Part shown: piece after piece, positions 16,825 to 25,685 of the stretch
Layout of the letters: the number at the start of each line of letters is the position of its first letter
How positions within the stretch are numbered: the stretch's first letter is position 1
Assembly (NCBI GenBank): GCA_015059875.1
Contig: SUZQ01000011.1
Location: 1 to 49,140, forward strand
From: Rikenellaceae bacterium
Lineage (GTDB): Bacteria; Bacteroidota; Bacteroidia; Bacteroidales; Rikenellaceae
Direction: 5' to 3'
Length of the DNA: 49,140 nucleotides
Position numbers and translations under genes: made by a program
Notes under the pieces: generated by a model
Told to the model about the DNA's origin: nothing
What the model saw: the letters and a program-made list of their open reading frames with translations, nothing else
Databases searched by the model: none

Positions 16825-19719
16825 ATGAAAAGATTTCTTCTTTCTCTTGTCCTTGCGGCAAGTTTGGTACTCACTTCGTGTAGTGACCCATTTGATGATT
16901 CAGCTATTTGGGAGACATTGGATGAGTATGGCGAAGCTATCAAAGACCACGAACAACGAATCGCTGCTCTCGAAGAGCTTTGCAAACAGATGAACACCAA
17001 TATTTCATCCTTGCAGACTATTGTCGAGGCGTTGCAGAACAAAGACTATGTAACGGCGGTTGTACCCGTTGTTAAGGATGGAATAACAATCGGCTATACT
17101 ATTACATTCAGCAAGTTGCAACCTGTCACTATCTACCACGGTGAAGATGGTAAGGACGGCGCAGATGGTAAAGACGGCAAAGACGGCTACACTCCGCAGA
17201 TTGGCGTAAAGCAGGACACAGACGGCATCTACTATTGGACTCTCGATGGCGAGTGGTTGCTCGACGAGAGTGGCAATAAAATCAAGGCTGTAGGCACGGA
17301 CGGAAAGGATGGCCAAAACGGCGAGGATGGCAAAGACGGTGCCGACGGCTCAAACGGTAACGACGGTCAGAACGGTGCTGACGGAAAAGACGGCATCACT
17401 CCACAGCTCAAAATCGAGGATGACTATTGGTATATCTCCTACGATAATGGTGCAACTTGGACCAAACTCGGCAAGGCTACGGGCGAGGACGGCAAAGACG
17501 GTCAAGATGGCGCAAATGGCTCTGGTGGTGATAGTTTCTTCCAAAGTGTAACACAAGATGAAGAGTGCGTATATCTTACACTTGCCGATGGAACAATTAT
17601 CACACTACCAAAACACAAGGCTGAGGCTGCAAATTGCAAAATCTACTACACAACTCCGGATGGCAAAAAGCTCTTCCCGAACACCACCGAGCCTGCTGTT
17701 TTTGGAGCAATTCTTGTTTCGAATGTCTACGAAGATGGACAAGGTATTTTAACCTTCGATGACACCATCACTTCGATTGGAAATCATGCATTCGAAGGTT
17801 GCACCTCTCTGGCAAATATTACAGTTCCCGATAGCGTTACTTCAATTGGAGAGTATGCATTCAAAAATTGCACCTCACTGACAAGAGTGACAATTGGCAA
17901 TAGTGTCACTTCGATTGGAGAATTTGCATTTTCTGATTGCACCTCGCTGACAAGTATTACAATTCCCGATAGCGTTACTTCAATTGGAGAGTATGCATTC
18001 AAAAATTGCACCTCACTGACAAGTGTGACAATTGGCAATAGTGTCACTTCGATTGGAGAATTTGCATTCTCTGATTGCACCTCGCTGACAAGTATTACAA
18101 TTCCTAATAGCGTTACTGAGATTGGTGCTGCAGCATTCACAGGTTGTACCTCGCTAATAAGAGTTGATATTTTCGATTTGTCCGCTTGGTGCAAAATTAA
18201 ATTTCTTGAACAAAAATCAAGTGGTTATTTTTACTTTTATACAAATCCTCTGGAGAGAGGCGCAAAGCTATACCTTAATGGTAGCGAATTAACCGATATT
18301 ACTATTCCTTCGGATATTACCGAAATTAAGCAATATGCATTCTGTGGTTGCACCTCGCTGACAAGTGTTACAATTGGTAATAGCGTTACTTCGATTGGAG
18401 ATTATGCATTTGAAGGTTGCACCGCGCTGAAAGATGTTTATGTAAATATAACAGATTTAGCGGCATACGCTACAAATAATCGAATGAGCACAATAGGTGG
18501 CAATAAGCATCTATTAGTTAATGGTGTAGAGATTACGGAGTTGGTAATTCCCGATAGCGTCACTGAGATTGGATATGGAGCATTCTCTAGATGCACTTCG
18601 CTGACAAGTGTTACAATTTCTGATAGCGTTACTAATATTGGAGTTTATGCATTCAGATCTTGCACCTCGCTAACAAGTATTACAATTCCAGATAGCGTTA
18701 CTTCGATTGGAAATTATGCATTCAATAATTGCACCTCGCTGAAAAGAGTAGATATTACCGATTTATCGGCTTGGTGTAAGATAAGTTTTGGTGACTATGA
18801 AGCAAACCCTCTCAGCAATGGAGCAAAACTCTATCTTAATGGTAGCGAATTAACCGATATTACTATTCCTTCGGATATTACCGAGATAAAAGCTTATGCA
18901 TTCCGTGGTTGTACCTCGCTGACAAGTATCACAATTCCTGATAGCGTTACTGAGATTGGAGGTAGAGCATTCTCTGATTGCACCTCGCTGAAAGAGGTTT
19001 ATTGTAAGGCAACGACTCCGCCGACGGGAGGGGGAGAAATGTGTGACAACAATGCTTCAGATCGTAAGATTTATGTGCCAGCAGAATCGGTTTATGCGTA
19101 TAGGGCGGCAACTTATTGGAAAGATTACGCCAATTATATAGTCGGCTACGACTTTGAGAAAGGTGAAATTGTAAATCCTACTGTAAAAGAGGTCTTTCTT
19201 GAGGCAACTCAGATTCAGTCGCTCCTCGGTAATGGCTATTACTTGGCTGATGGAACACTGCAGGATGTAAACAATGAGGCTACTTGGTTGAAGTGGACTG
19301 CTGGTAGCTTGGACTTCGAGGCTTGCCGTGTAATGTATAACGATTATACCGATAGTCCAGTTTACAATGGTTGCTTCCAATTCCAGGGCAATGCTTCGGA
19401 TGTTGCAAAGCAGGGATTCCTCGGCAATGCTACATCGAATGGTGAGATTAAGCAGGTTATCATTGAGGCTTACTCGTCGTATGCAACTCCATCGTTCAAT
19501 GTATACTATGGCGACGCTAAGTTGCCAAAGGATAGCGCAAAGGTTCTCAATGTAGTTGATCACTGCGTTAAGGGTGCTTCTGCTATCGGTAAGGATGGTA
19601 GCTACGATGTATATTCGTTCACTTGCACATTCGATATCCCTGCAGGCAATGAGTTCTTTGCAGTTCGCAATGACTCGAAGGGTGCAACCTACATCAAGAA
19701 CATTACCATTAAGTACTAA
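16825..19719 (+). CDS. BspA-type leucine-rich-repeat surface lipoprotein with collagen-like stretches
   Basis: A 964-residue lipoprotein (lipobox LTSC, Cys near residue 19). In order: a short coiled coil (about 30-70), Gly-x-y stretches of the GKDGxDG kind broken by small beta domains (about 105-245), and many 23-residue BspA-type leucine-rich repeats (about 310-735, consensus IPDSVTSIGEYAFKNCTSL). A C-terminal beta-rich domain of about 180 residues follows (about 785-964) that I do not recognise. BspA-like proteins mediate adhesion or host binding in other Bacteroidetes. The start at 16825 is chosen for the signal peptide. Repeats are nearly identical at DNA level, so unit number may vary between strains. 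A terminator follows. Confidence 0.88.
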   Translation: MKRFLLSLVLAASLVLTSCSDPFDDSAIWETLDEYGEAIKDHEQRIAALEELCKQMNTNISSLQTIVEALQNKDYVTAVVPVVKDGITIGYTITFSKLQPVTIYHGEDGKDGADGKDGKDGYTPQIGVKQDTDGIYYWTLDGEWLLDESGNKIKAVGTDGKDGQNGEDGKDGADGSNGNDGQNGADGKDGITPQLKIEDDYWYISYDNGATWTKLGKATGEDGKDGQDGANGSGGDSFFQSVTQDEECVYLTLADGTIITLPKHKAEAANCKIYYTTPDGKKLFPNTTEPAVFGAILVSNVYEDGQGILTFDDTITSIGNHAFEGCTSLANITVPDSVTSIGEYAFKNCTSLTRVTIGNSVTSIGEFAFSDCTSLTSITIPDSVTSIGEYAFKNCTSLTSVTIGNSVTSIGEFAFSDCTSLTSITIPNSVTEIGAAAFTGCTSLIRVDIFDLSAWCKIKFLEQKSSGYFYFYTNPLERGAKLYLNGSELTDITIPSDITEIKQYAFCGCTSLTSVTIGNSVTSIGDYAFEGCTALKDVYVNITDLAAYATNNRMSTIGGNKHLLVNGVEITELVIPDSVTEIGYGAFSRCTSLTSVTISDSVTNIGVYAFRSCTSLTSITIPDSVTSIGNYAFNNCTSLKRVDITDLSAWCKISFGDYEANPLSNGAKLYLNGSELTDITIPSDITEIKAYAFRGCTSLTSITIPDSVTEIGGRAFSDCTSLKEVYCKATTPPTGGGEMCDNNASDRKIYVPAESVYAYRAATYWKDYANYIVGYDFEKGEIVNPTVKEVFLEATQIQSLLGNGYYLADGTLQDVNNEATWLKWTAGSLDFEACRVMYNDYTDSPVYNGCFQFQGNASDVAKQGFLGNATSNGEIKQVIIEAYSSYATPSFNVYYGDAKLPKDSAKVLNVVDHCVKGASAIGKDGSYDVYSFTCTFDIPAGNEFFAVRNDSKGATYIKNITIKY
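17780..18990 (+). repeat. Near-identical LRR-coding DNA repeats
   Basis: Units of 69 bp encode the 23-residue leucine-rich repeats. A two-unit block of 138 bp (starting near 17842 and again near 17980) is almost identical between copies. A larger block coding for GAKLYLNGSELTDITIPSD occurs near 18260 and 18820. This favours slippage or recombination within the gene. Confidence 0.85.
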
Positions 19720-19744
19720 ACTATAGTAACTGAATAAAGTTTTC

Positions 19745-19780
19745 GCCCGACTGCTCCTAAAGAGTGGTCGGGCTTTTTAA
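19745..19780 (+). terminator. Terminator after the BspA-type gene
   Basis: GCCCGAC (19745-19751) pairs with GTCGGGC (19767-19773), with an extra inner CTC/GAG-like pairing, and is followed by TTTTT. It lies 26 bp after the stop codon. Confidence 0.85.
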
Positions 19781-19842
19781 TAACAACAGCTAAAAGCCCC
19801 ACGGGTATCGAAACTATACCCAGCAGCAGAGAGTTTAGGGAA

Positions 19843-19945
19843 TTTAATGAGATTAGAGAAAACCATACATCTATCAACTCATTAAGCTCATTAAACTCCC
19901 TAATTTCACTAATCTCCCTAAAAAAAGCTAATGGCTAATGGCCAA
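19843..19945. repeat. Short-period tract: 9-base units with inverted copy, then heptamers
   Basis: TTTAGGGAATTTAATGAGAT is answered about 50 bp later by its inverted type, CTAATTTCACTAATCTCCC, both built from about 9-base TTAGGGA-like units. A heptamer stretch GCTAATGGCTAATGGCC (19927-19943) follows. The tract lies just left of hairpin element E. The gene-free stretch 19720-20125 consists of a terminator, this tract, element E and a -7 box. Confidence 0.75.
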
Positions 19946-19959
19946 AAACCTTCGCCCAA

Positions 19960-20081
19960 AAATCGTAAATGATTAGGCTATTTTTGTGCGTTACGCAGTG
20001 GCGGCAAGCGCAGTTTACTTGGCGTAAATGAGCATTTACGCCGCAAGTAAGGTGCAAAAAGAGCCAATCAGAACGATTTTT
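19960..20081 (+). repeat. Hairpin element, copy E
   Basis: Left arm GATTAGGCTATTTTTGTGC pairs with right arm GCAAAAAGAGCCAATC. The apical part is the strongest of the family: GCGTAAATG-AG-CATTTACGC extended by TTACTTG/CAAGTAA. The alternative short stem TTTAC/GTAAA replaces CATAG/CTATG of other copies by compensatory change. The right end CGATTTTT lies about 13 bp upstream of the -7 box of the nitroreductase gene. Confidence 0.87.
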
Positions 20082-20093
20082 GCAGGTTTTTTG

Positions 20094-20101
20094 TATCTTT
20101 G
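20094..20101 (+). promoter_or_regulatory. -7 box of the nitroreductase gene
   Basis: TATCTTTG is a perfect -7 box, 24 bp before the start codon. No TTTG is found 19-21 bp upstream; that space is taken by the right end of hairpin element E. Confidence 0.6.
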
Positions 20102-20125
20102 CGCCAAGAAAAAGCAAAGACAACT

Positions 20126-20638
20126 ATGAAAAACTTTTTGGATTTGGTTACCGAGCGTTACTCGGCTCGCGCATATAGTGACAAAAAAGTAGAGCAGGAG
20201 AAGATTGACTATATACTTGAATGTGCGCGACTTGCGCCTTCGGCGGTGAATTTTCAGCCGTGGAAATTCGTCCTCGTAGAGAGTGAGGAGAAGCGCACCG
20301 CCCTGCACGCTTGTTATGCGCAGGAGTGGTTTCAGCAAGCACCGCTATATATCGTAGTTTGTGGCGATAAGTCGCAATCTTGGACTCGCAAGCGCGATGG
20401 TCACGACCACGCCGACATCGACGCAGCGATAGCAACCGAACACATCTGCTTGGCAGCAGCAGAGGTAGGTTTGGGCTCGTGCTGGGTGTGCAACTTCCGC
20501 CCCGCGATTGTGAACGAGGTTTTAGGTCTTGATGGCGAAACGGTCTACCCCGTAGCGATAGTGCCTCTCGGCTACGCCACCGACACCCCAACCCTCAAAA
20601 AGCGTAAACCGATAGAGGAGATAGTCGAGAAGATGTAG
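20126..20638 (+). CDS. Nitroreductase family flavoprotein
   Basis: A 170-residue protein that fits the short nitroreductase group. It has RYSARAYSDKKV near the N-terminus (FMN phosphate binding), PSAVNFQPWKFV near residue 45, and GLGSCWVCNF near residue 120. It would bind FMN as a dimer and reduce substrates with NAD(P)H; the natural substrate is unknown. The start at 20126 follows a perfect -7 box. The gene stands alone and is followed by a strong terminator. Confidence 0.9.
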   Translation: MKNFLDLVTERYSARAYSDKKVEQEKIDYILECARLAPSAVNFQPWKFVLVESEEKRTALHACYAQEWFQQAPLYIVVCGDKSQSWTRKRDGHDHADIDAAIATEHICLAAAEVGLGSCWVCNFRPAIVNEVLGLDGETVYPVAIVPLGYATDTPTLKKRKPIEEIVEKM

Positions 20639-20640
20639 AA

Positions 20641-20680
20641 AAAAATAGTGTATCCATCGGGTTGGATACACTATTTTTAT
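20641..20680 (+). terminator. Terminator after the nitroreductase gene
   Basis: AAAAATAGTGTATCC (20641-20655) pairs perfectly with GGATACACTATTTTT (20664-20678) around an 8-base loop. With T-rich ends on both strands it can act in both directions, also for the convergent gene ending at 20787. Confidence 0.92.
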
Positions 20681-20786
20681 TATAAGTCTGATATCAGATT
20701 CTCTTGCCTAATAGCACCTAAACTCCCCCACCGCGCTCTGCAAACTTCTTGCGACAACGGTGATATGCCCAGATGCCATATCGCTA

Positions 20787-21740
20787 CTAATATTTAATCT
20801 TCTTACCACCCTTCAATGTCAAGAATGCCTGAATTGCGTAGTGGTCTGAAATACACTTAACATCGCGATTCTCGCTCTTGATATTTGCGGGAGCCTCAAC
20901 ACCCTGCTCCTTGTACTTGTCGCGATAGTAGTGGTAGGTCAATACACCCCAACGGCTAACTTTCACACCCTTCGACACGAAGAGGTGATCAATACGCTGG
21001 GTGGTGTAGCGACGAGGATTGAAACCATTGAATGTTCCAGTAGGCTCAAAGCGATACTTTGCGATATCGTACGAATCCTTCAACACCTTGCTTGTAGCCA
21101 ACGCCTTGTAGCTCTCGCTGTACTGCGTAACATTAAAATCGCCCGAAATCACAACATTCGCACCCTTGCAATTCTTCTTCACATACTCTGCGAGCTGCTT
21201 CGATGACTCCAAACGAGCCTGCTTGCCACGATGGTCAAAGTGGACATTCAAGAAATAGACTATAGCACCCGACAACTTGTGGCGGAACTTACCCCACGAG
21301 CAGATGCGGTTATACTTTGCATCCCAACCCTTCGATGGAACATCCGGAGTCGGCGAGAGCCAGAATGTGCCACCATCCAACTTCTCCAATACATCCTTGC
21401 GATAGAATACAGGGCTATACTCGCCCTTTGCCTTGCCATCGTCACGACCTACGCCGATGTAGTCGTAATCTGGCAACATAGCCAACATCTCATCAAGCTG
21501 AGGTTTGCGCACCTCCTGCATTCCGAACACATCGAACGCCTCAAGGTTTATCATATCACACACATACTGCTTGCGATGATCCCAGCCATTAAACTTCGAG
21601 TAATCGCCCTTTTTCGGCAATGCCTGACCAGGCTTGAGAGGTTTGCCATTACGAATGTTGAACGATCCTACATTCAACTCCTGCGCCGATGCTGAGATGG
21701 CGAATGTGGCAACTAATACTGCTAATAAAAAGCGTTTCAT
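20787..21740 (-). CDS. Secreted endonuclease/exonuclease/phosphatase (EEP) family enzyme 1
   Basis: A 317-residue protein with a signal peptide (cut after SASA). Family motifs in order are NVGSFNIRNG, FGMQEVRKPQ (metal-binding Glu), FLNVHFDHRG, ISGDFNV and the final ISDHYAIQ with the catalytic Asp-His. The fold is that of DNase I, sphingomyelinase and inositol phosphatases. Export makes a nuclease or phosphodiesterase acting in the periplasm or outside likely; the substrate is unknown. It lies 19 bp after a paralogue of about half identical sequence. Confidence 0.88.
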   Translation of the reverse strand: MKRFLLAVLVATFAISASAQELNVGSFNIRNGKPLKPGQALPKKGDYSKFNGWDHRKQYVCDMINLEAFDVFGMQEVRKPQLDEMLAMLPDYDYIGVGRDDGKAKGEYSPVFYRKDVLEKLDGGTFWLSPTPDVPSKGWDAKYNRICSWGKFRHKLSGAIVYFLNVHFDHRGKQARLESSKQLAEYVKKNCKGANVVISGDFNVTQYSESYKALATSKVLKDSYDIAKYRFEPTGTFNGFNPRRYTTQRIDHLFVSKGVKVSRWGVLTYHYYRDKYKEQGVEAPANIKSENRDVKCISDHYAIQAFLTLKGGKKIKY

Positions 21741-21759
21741 AATATTTTAGTTTTATCTT

Positions 21760-22692
21760 TTATCTCTTTTTCTTTGCGGTTTTCTTCAATGTAATCCACG
21801 ACTGCACAGGATAGTGATCCGAAATGCACTTAACATCGCGATTCTCGCCCTTAATCTCCTTTGGAGCAGCGGTTTCCATCTCCTTCAGTTCACCCTTCAT
21901 ATCGCGGAAATAGTGGTAAGTCAAAGTGCCATAGCGGCTAACCTTGATATCGTTTGAAACGAAGATGTGATCGATACGATGTGTGGTGTAACGATTTGGA
22001 TTGAAAGCATTGAAAGTTCCCGTAGGATTGAAACGATACTTTGCTGCATCGTAGGTATCCTTCAGAATGCCGCTATCCGCAAACACGCGGTAGTAGGCAC
22101 TACCCTGCGAAACATTGAAATCGCCTACAACGATTACATTCTCGCCCTTGCAGTTCTCCTTAATCCAGTTCACAACCTGCTTTGCGCCCTCCATCTTAGC
22201 AACCTTTCCTCTGTGGTCGAGGTGGATGCAAAGGAAGTAGAAACGGCTCTTATCGCTCTTGCGCTGGAAGTAACCCCACGAGCAGATACGACGACACGCC
22301 CCATCCCATCCCTTCGACACTTTATCAGGTGTCTCCGACAACCAGAAAGTACCGCCATCGAGCATCTTCAGTTTATCCTTACGATAGAATACAGGACAAT
22401 ACTCGCCCTTCTCAGCACCATCATCGCGTCCGACACCTATGTAGCGATAGTCTGGCAACGCCTTGAGCATATCGTCAAGTTGCGGTTTTTTGACCTCTTG
22501 CGCACCGAAAACATCGAACGCCTCAAGGTTGATCATATCGCAAAGATAGCCCTTGCGGAGATCCCAACCGTTGTGTTTTTTATAGTCGCCTTTGGCAAGA
22601 AGGCGCACATTCACAGAGGCTACATTCAGCTCCTGCGCAAATGCAGTGAAGGCAAACAAAGCCATCAATGCACAAACAAAAGTTCTTTTCAT
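21760..22692 (-). CDS. Secreted endonuclease/exonuclease/phosphatase (EEP) family enzyme 2
   Basis: A 310-residue paralogue of the next gene downstream, with the same exported DNase I-like fold: NVASVNVRLL, FGAQEVKKPQ, LCIHLDHRG, VVGDFNV and ISDHYPVQ. Its start codon overlaps the ispE stop in an ATGA junction, so it is translationally coupled to ispE. The tandem pair looks like a duplication that has since diverged. Both end in a basic tail. Confidence 0.88.
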   Translation of the reverse strand: MKRTFVCALMALFAFTAFAQELNVASVNVRLLAKGDYKKHNGWDLRKGYLCDMINLEAFDVFGAQEVKKPQLDDMLKALPDYRYIGVGRDDGAEKGEYCPVFYRKDKLKMLDGGTFWLSETPDKVSKGWDGACRRICSWGYFQRKSDKSRFYFLCIHLDHRGKVAKMEGAKQVVNWIKENCKGENVIVVGDFNVSQGSAYYRVFADSGILKDTYDAAKYRFNPTGTFNAFNPNRYTTHRIDHIFVSNDIKVSRYGTLTYHYFRDMKGELKEMETAAPKEIKGENRDVKCISDHYPVQSWITLKKTAKKKR

Positions 22693-23498
22693 AATTTAGT
22701 TATTTTTAGATAGTTATCAGTTCCAATATTAAGTTTTGGCTCGTTTTTGAATATTCCAAACACAGCCGAGCCTGAACCCGACATCGAAGCGTAGAGAGCC
22801 CCAGCTGCTACCATCGCCATCTTCAACTCTGCTATGGCAGGATGTGCCGCAAAGATATGTGGCTCAAAATCGTTCTTAACCACCATTTGCCACTCCGATA
22901 TAGGTCGTTGCAGAGCCTCCCTCAATCGAAGCTGTGGTATTGCAGGTTTTACCCCCGAATAGGCCTCCTTCGTAGACACCCCCTCTTCGGGTTTTGCAAT
23001 GGCGAGATAATACCCTTCCAATGGCAAATCTATCGGCTCCATCTTCTCTCCTCGTCCCGTACAGAGTTGCGGCGTATTACGCACAAAAAAGGCGGTATCG
23101 CTACCTATCATAGCGGCAGCCTCCACCAATTCATCCTCACTTAATCCAAGTTCATAGAGTGCGTTCAGAGCCAAAATAACAGCCGTTGCATCGCTTGAGC
23201 CGCCACCCAATCCCGCGCCAAATGGAACGCGCTTGTCAAGTCGGATACGCGCTTCGCCGACTCCGTATTGTCGCTGCATCAGCCGCAGAGCCTTCATACA
23301 AAGGTTGCTCTCGTCATCGCAATCGACCACAAGCCCACTCTGCTCAAATAGCGACTCTCCCTCCGTTTTTTCAACTTCGACAATATCGTACAACTCCGAC
23401 ACAGGAATCATAACCGTTTCGAGGTCATGAAAACCATCTTCACGACGACGGAGAATATCAAGTCCGATATTTATTTTGCAGTTCGCTTGCAGAATCAT
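22689..23498 (-). CDS. ispE: 4-diphosphocytidyl-2-C-methyl-D-erythritol kinase
   Basis: A 269-residue GHMP kinase of the non-mevalonate isoprenoid pathway. It phosphorylates CDP-methylerythritol. It starts with ANCKINIGLDIL, has the ATP-binding VPFGAGLGGGSSDA near residue 92 and the C-terminal ASMSGSGSAVFGIF. A -7 box (TATATTTG, 23503-23510) lies only 4 bp before the ATG, so the mRNA may have no leader. It heads an operon with the two EEP genes and is divergent from recQ. Confidence 0.95.
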   Translation of the reverse strand: MILQANCKINIGLDILRRREDGFHDLETVMIPVSELYDIVEVEKTEGESLFEQSGLVVDCDDESNLCMKALRLMQRQYGVGEARIRLDKRVPFGAGLGGGSSDATAVILALNALYELGLSEDELVEAAAMIGSDTAFFVRNTPQLCTGRGEKMEPIDLPLEGYYLAIAKPEEGVSTKEAYSGVKPAIPQLRLREALQRPISEWQMVVKNDFEPHIFAAHPAIAELKMAMVAAGALYASMSGSGSAVFGIFKNEPKLNIGTDNYLKITKL

Positions 23499-23502
23499 AC
23501 GA

Positions 23503-23562
23503 CAAATATAGTTATATTTTCCGACAAAATAGCCCTTTTCTCAAAAAAATACACTATCTTCG
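23503..23562. promoter_or_regulatory. Compact divergent ispE/recQ promoter region
   Basis: On the minus strand TATATTTG (23503-23510) serves ispE; on the plus strand TATCTTCG (23555-23562) serves recQ. Each box ends only 4-5 bp before its start codon, which predicts leaderless or nearly leaderless mRNAs. Neither has a clear TTTG at the standard distance. Confidence 0.55.
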
Positions 23563-23567
23563 CGATT

Positions 23568-25487
23568 ATGGAGCAGAAGTTACTCGATACTCTCCGAGAA
23601 TATTGGAATTACGACTCGTTTCGCCCGATGCAGCGCGAAGCGATAAAGTCCGTTTTGTCGGGGCAAGACACGCTTGTACTTATGCCCACAGGTGGAGGAA
23701 AATCTATAATATACCAACTTCCAACGCTTGTAGGCGATGGTTTGTGTATTGTAGTAACGCCGCTTATCGCTTTGATGAAAGACCAAGTAGACGCGCTCCG
23801 TTGTCGTGGCATTCCCGCCGTTGCCGTACACTCTGGACTATCAAGGCGGCAAATAGATATTGCACTCGACAACTGCGTCTATGGCGATGTGAAATTTCTC
23901 TATGTCGCCCCCGAACGACTCTCGAACGAGATGTTCCGCCTGCGAGTGGATAGAATGAATGTAACGCTGCTCGCCGTAGACGAGGCTCACTGCATCTCTC
24001 AATGGGGGTACGACTTCCGCCCTGCCTACCTGCGTATTGCCGAGTTACGAAGATTGATTCCCGACACACCCGTGCTGGCACTTACCGCCTCGGCAACGCC
24101 TCGCGTAGCGGAGGATATAATGCAGCAGCTGCGCTTCGCAAAGCCGAATATTCTACAATCGTCATTCTTGCGGCCAAACCTATCATATAGCGTGCGCGAG
24201 ACAGACGATAAAGAGGCACAATTGATGCGCATAGTTCACAATGTTGAAGGTTGCGGAATCGTCTATGTCCGCATGCGCAACGCGGCAGAGCAGATTGCAA
24301 AATATCTAACCGAACAGGGAGAATCCGCATCGTTCTATCACGGAGGTCTTCCAAATGCCGAACGCTCCATACGACAGGAGGAGTGGATTAGCGGCAAAAC
24401 TCGTATAATGGTGGCTACCAACGCCTTTGGAATGGGTATCGATAAACGCGATGTGCGTTTCGTCGTACACTACACGATGAGCGATTCGCTCGAATCGTAC
24501 TATCAGGAGGCTGGTCGTGCTGGTCGCGATGGGAATCGGAGCTACGCTGTTATTCTTAAGGGTTCGGACGATGATCGCCGCATTGTGGATATCTTCGAAA
24601 AGGAGTTTCCGAGCATAGAGCTTATTCAGTCGGTTTATCACGAATTGTGCGCCTACCTCGGCGTAGCTATCGGGGATGGCAGAGAGGCATCGTTCGTATT
24701 TAACATCTTCGAGTTCTGCCGCCGCGTAAAGCAACCCGTTGTCACTGTACACAATATCATAAAACTCCTCCAACTCAACGGTTATATGACTCTGATTGAG
24801 GATGAGGAGAACCCTGCTCGACTGATGTTTACGGTCACAAGGGATGAACTCTATCAAGTACCGATGCACAACGACAAGGAGGAGGATATTCTGCGTACAA
24901 TCTTGCGACTTTACACGGGTATTTTCAACGAATTTAGACCTATAGACGAGATGGAGATAGCCTCTGTATCGAAACACTCGCACGAGGAGGTTCACGAGTT
25001 CCTGAAACGAATGTGGCGCGCGAAGGTGATACGCTACATTCCATCAAACCACGATCCACTAATATTCCTTAACGAGGAGCGACTCCCCGCGAAGGATGTA
25101 TATATTGCACCCGAAACATACTCCCGACGCAAGGCTCTAATGTTAGAGCGATTCCAACATCTGCTTCACTACACCAACGACAACGACGAGTGCCGCAGCC
25201 GCATCATTGAGCAATACTTCTGCGACACAATGTCGGAGCCGTGCGGCATCTGCGACAATTGCCTCGCCCGCAAAAAGAGAGAAAAGGGCGCGAAAATAGA
25301 CCGTTCATTCGAGGAGCAGATACAAGATATTCTTGCCTCCGAGCCGATGGATATTAAGGAGGTGGTTGCTCGCATCGTAGGCAACGAAAACACCATCGTT
25401 GGGTCTGTTCGTAGACTCTTGGAGAACGGAAAGTTGAAAACGGAAAACGGAAAACTGTACCTCTCTCAACCCCAAACCAACCGCTAA
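23568..25487 (+). CDS. recQ: RecQ-type ATP-dependent DNA helicase
   Basis: A 639-residue helicase. Walker A MPTGGGKS is near residue 44, DEAHCISQWG near residue 142, and motif VI QEAGRAGRDG near residue 315. The zinc-binding region has four cysteines (CRSR...CDTMSEPCGICDNC) near residues 540-565. There is no HRDC domain. The start at 23568 is chosen because the start of RecQ homology is there and a -7 box precedes it. The C-terminal tail repeats ENGKLKTENGKL, encoded by a 7-base tandem tract (25422-25456). It acts in recombination and fork repair. Confidence 0.92.
   Translation: MEQKLLDTLREYWNYDSFRPMQREAIKSVLSGQDTLVLMPTGGGKSIIYQLPTLVGDGLCIVVTPLIALMKDQVDALRCRGIPAVAVHSGLSRRQIDIALDNCVYGDVKFLYVAPERLSNEMFRLRVDRMNVTLLAVDEAHCISQWGYDFRPAYLRIAELRRLIPDTPVLALTASATPRVAEDIMQQLRFAKPNILQSSFLRPNLSYSVRETDDKEAQLMRIVHNVEGCGIVYVRMRNAAEQIAKYLTEQGESASFYHGGLPNAERSIRQEEWISGKTRIMVATNAFGMGIDKRDVRFVVHYTMSDSLESYYQEAGRAGRDGNRSYAVILKGSDDDRRIVDIFEKEFPSIELIQSVYHELCAYLGVAIGDGREASFVFNIFEFCRRVKQPVVTVHNIIKLLQLNGYMTLIEDEENPARLMFTVTRDELYQVPMHNDKEEDILRTILRLYTGIFNEFRPIDEMEIASVSKHSHEEVHEFLKRMWRAKVIRYIPSNHDPLIFLNEERLPAKDVYIAPETYSRRKALMLERFQHLLHYTNDNDECRSRIIEQYFCDTMSEPCGICDNCLARKKREKGAKIDRSFEEQIQDILASEPMDIKEVVARIVGNENTIVGSVRRLLENGKLKTENGKLYLSQPQTNR
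25422..25456 (+). repeat. Heptamer tandem tract inside the recQ 3' end
   Basis: CGGAAAG, TTGAAAA, CGGAAAA and CGGAAAA in series, a period of seven bases, within the last 25 codons of recQ. It encodes the repeated ENGKL part of the tail. Confidence 0.75.
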
Positions 25488-25603
25488 CCTACCGACACCC
25501 TGTCGAAACTGAGTCGCAAAGTGGCTAAAATCGCCTAAAAATGGGCAAGAATCGCATTTTCGCGTTAAAAGATTCTCCCAAAATCGAAAATTCACAAACT
25601 AAA

Positions 25604-25635
25604 GTTGCTTATTTCGCAAATTTTCGCTATTTTTG
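25604..25635 (+). promoter_or_regulatory. gyrA promoter
   Basis: GTTG (25604-25607), 20 bp and TATTTTTG (25628-25635). One mismatch in the -33 box, full match in the -7 box. The predicted leader is about 47 nt. Confidence 0.72.
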
Positions 25636-25685
25636 CGCGTGTATTTATTGGAATAAATAACGAAACTAAAAATACAAAAAACACT

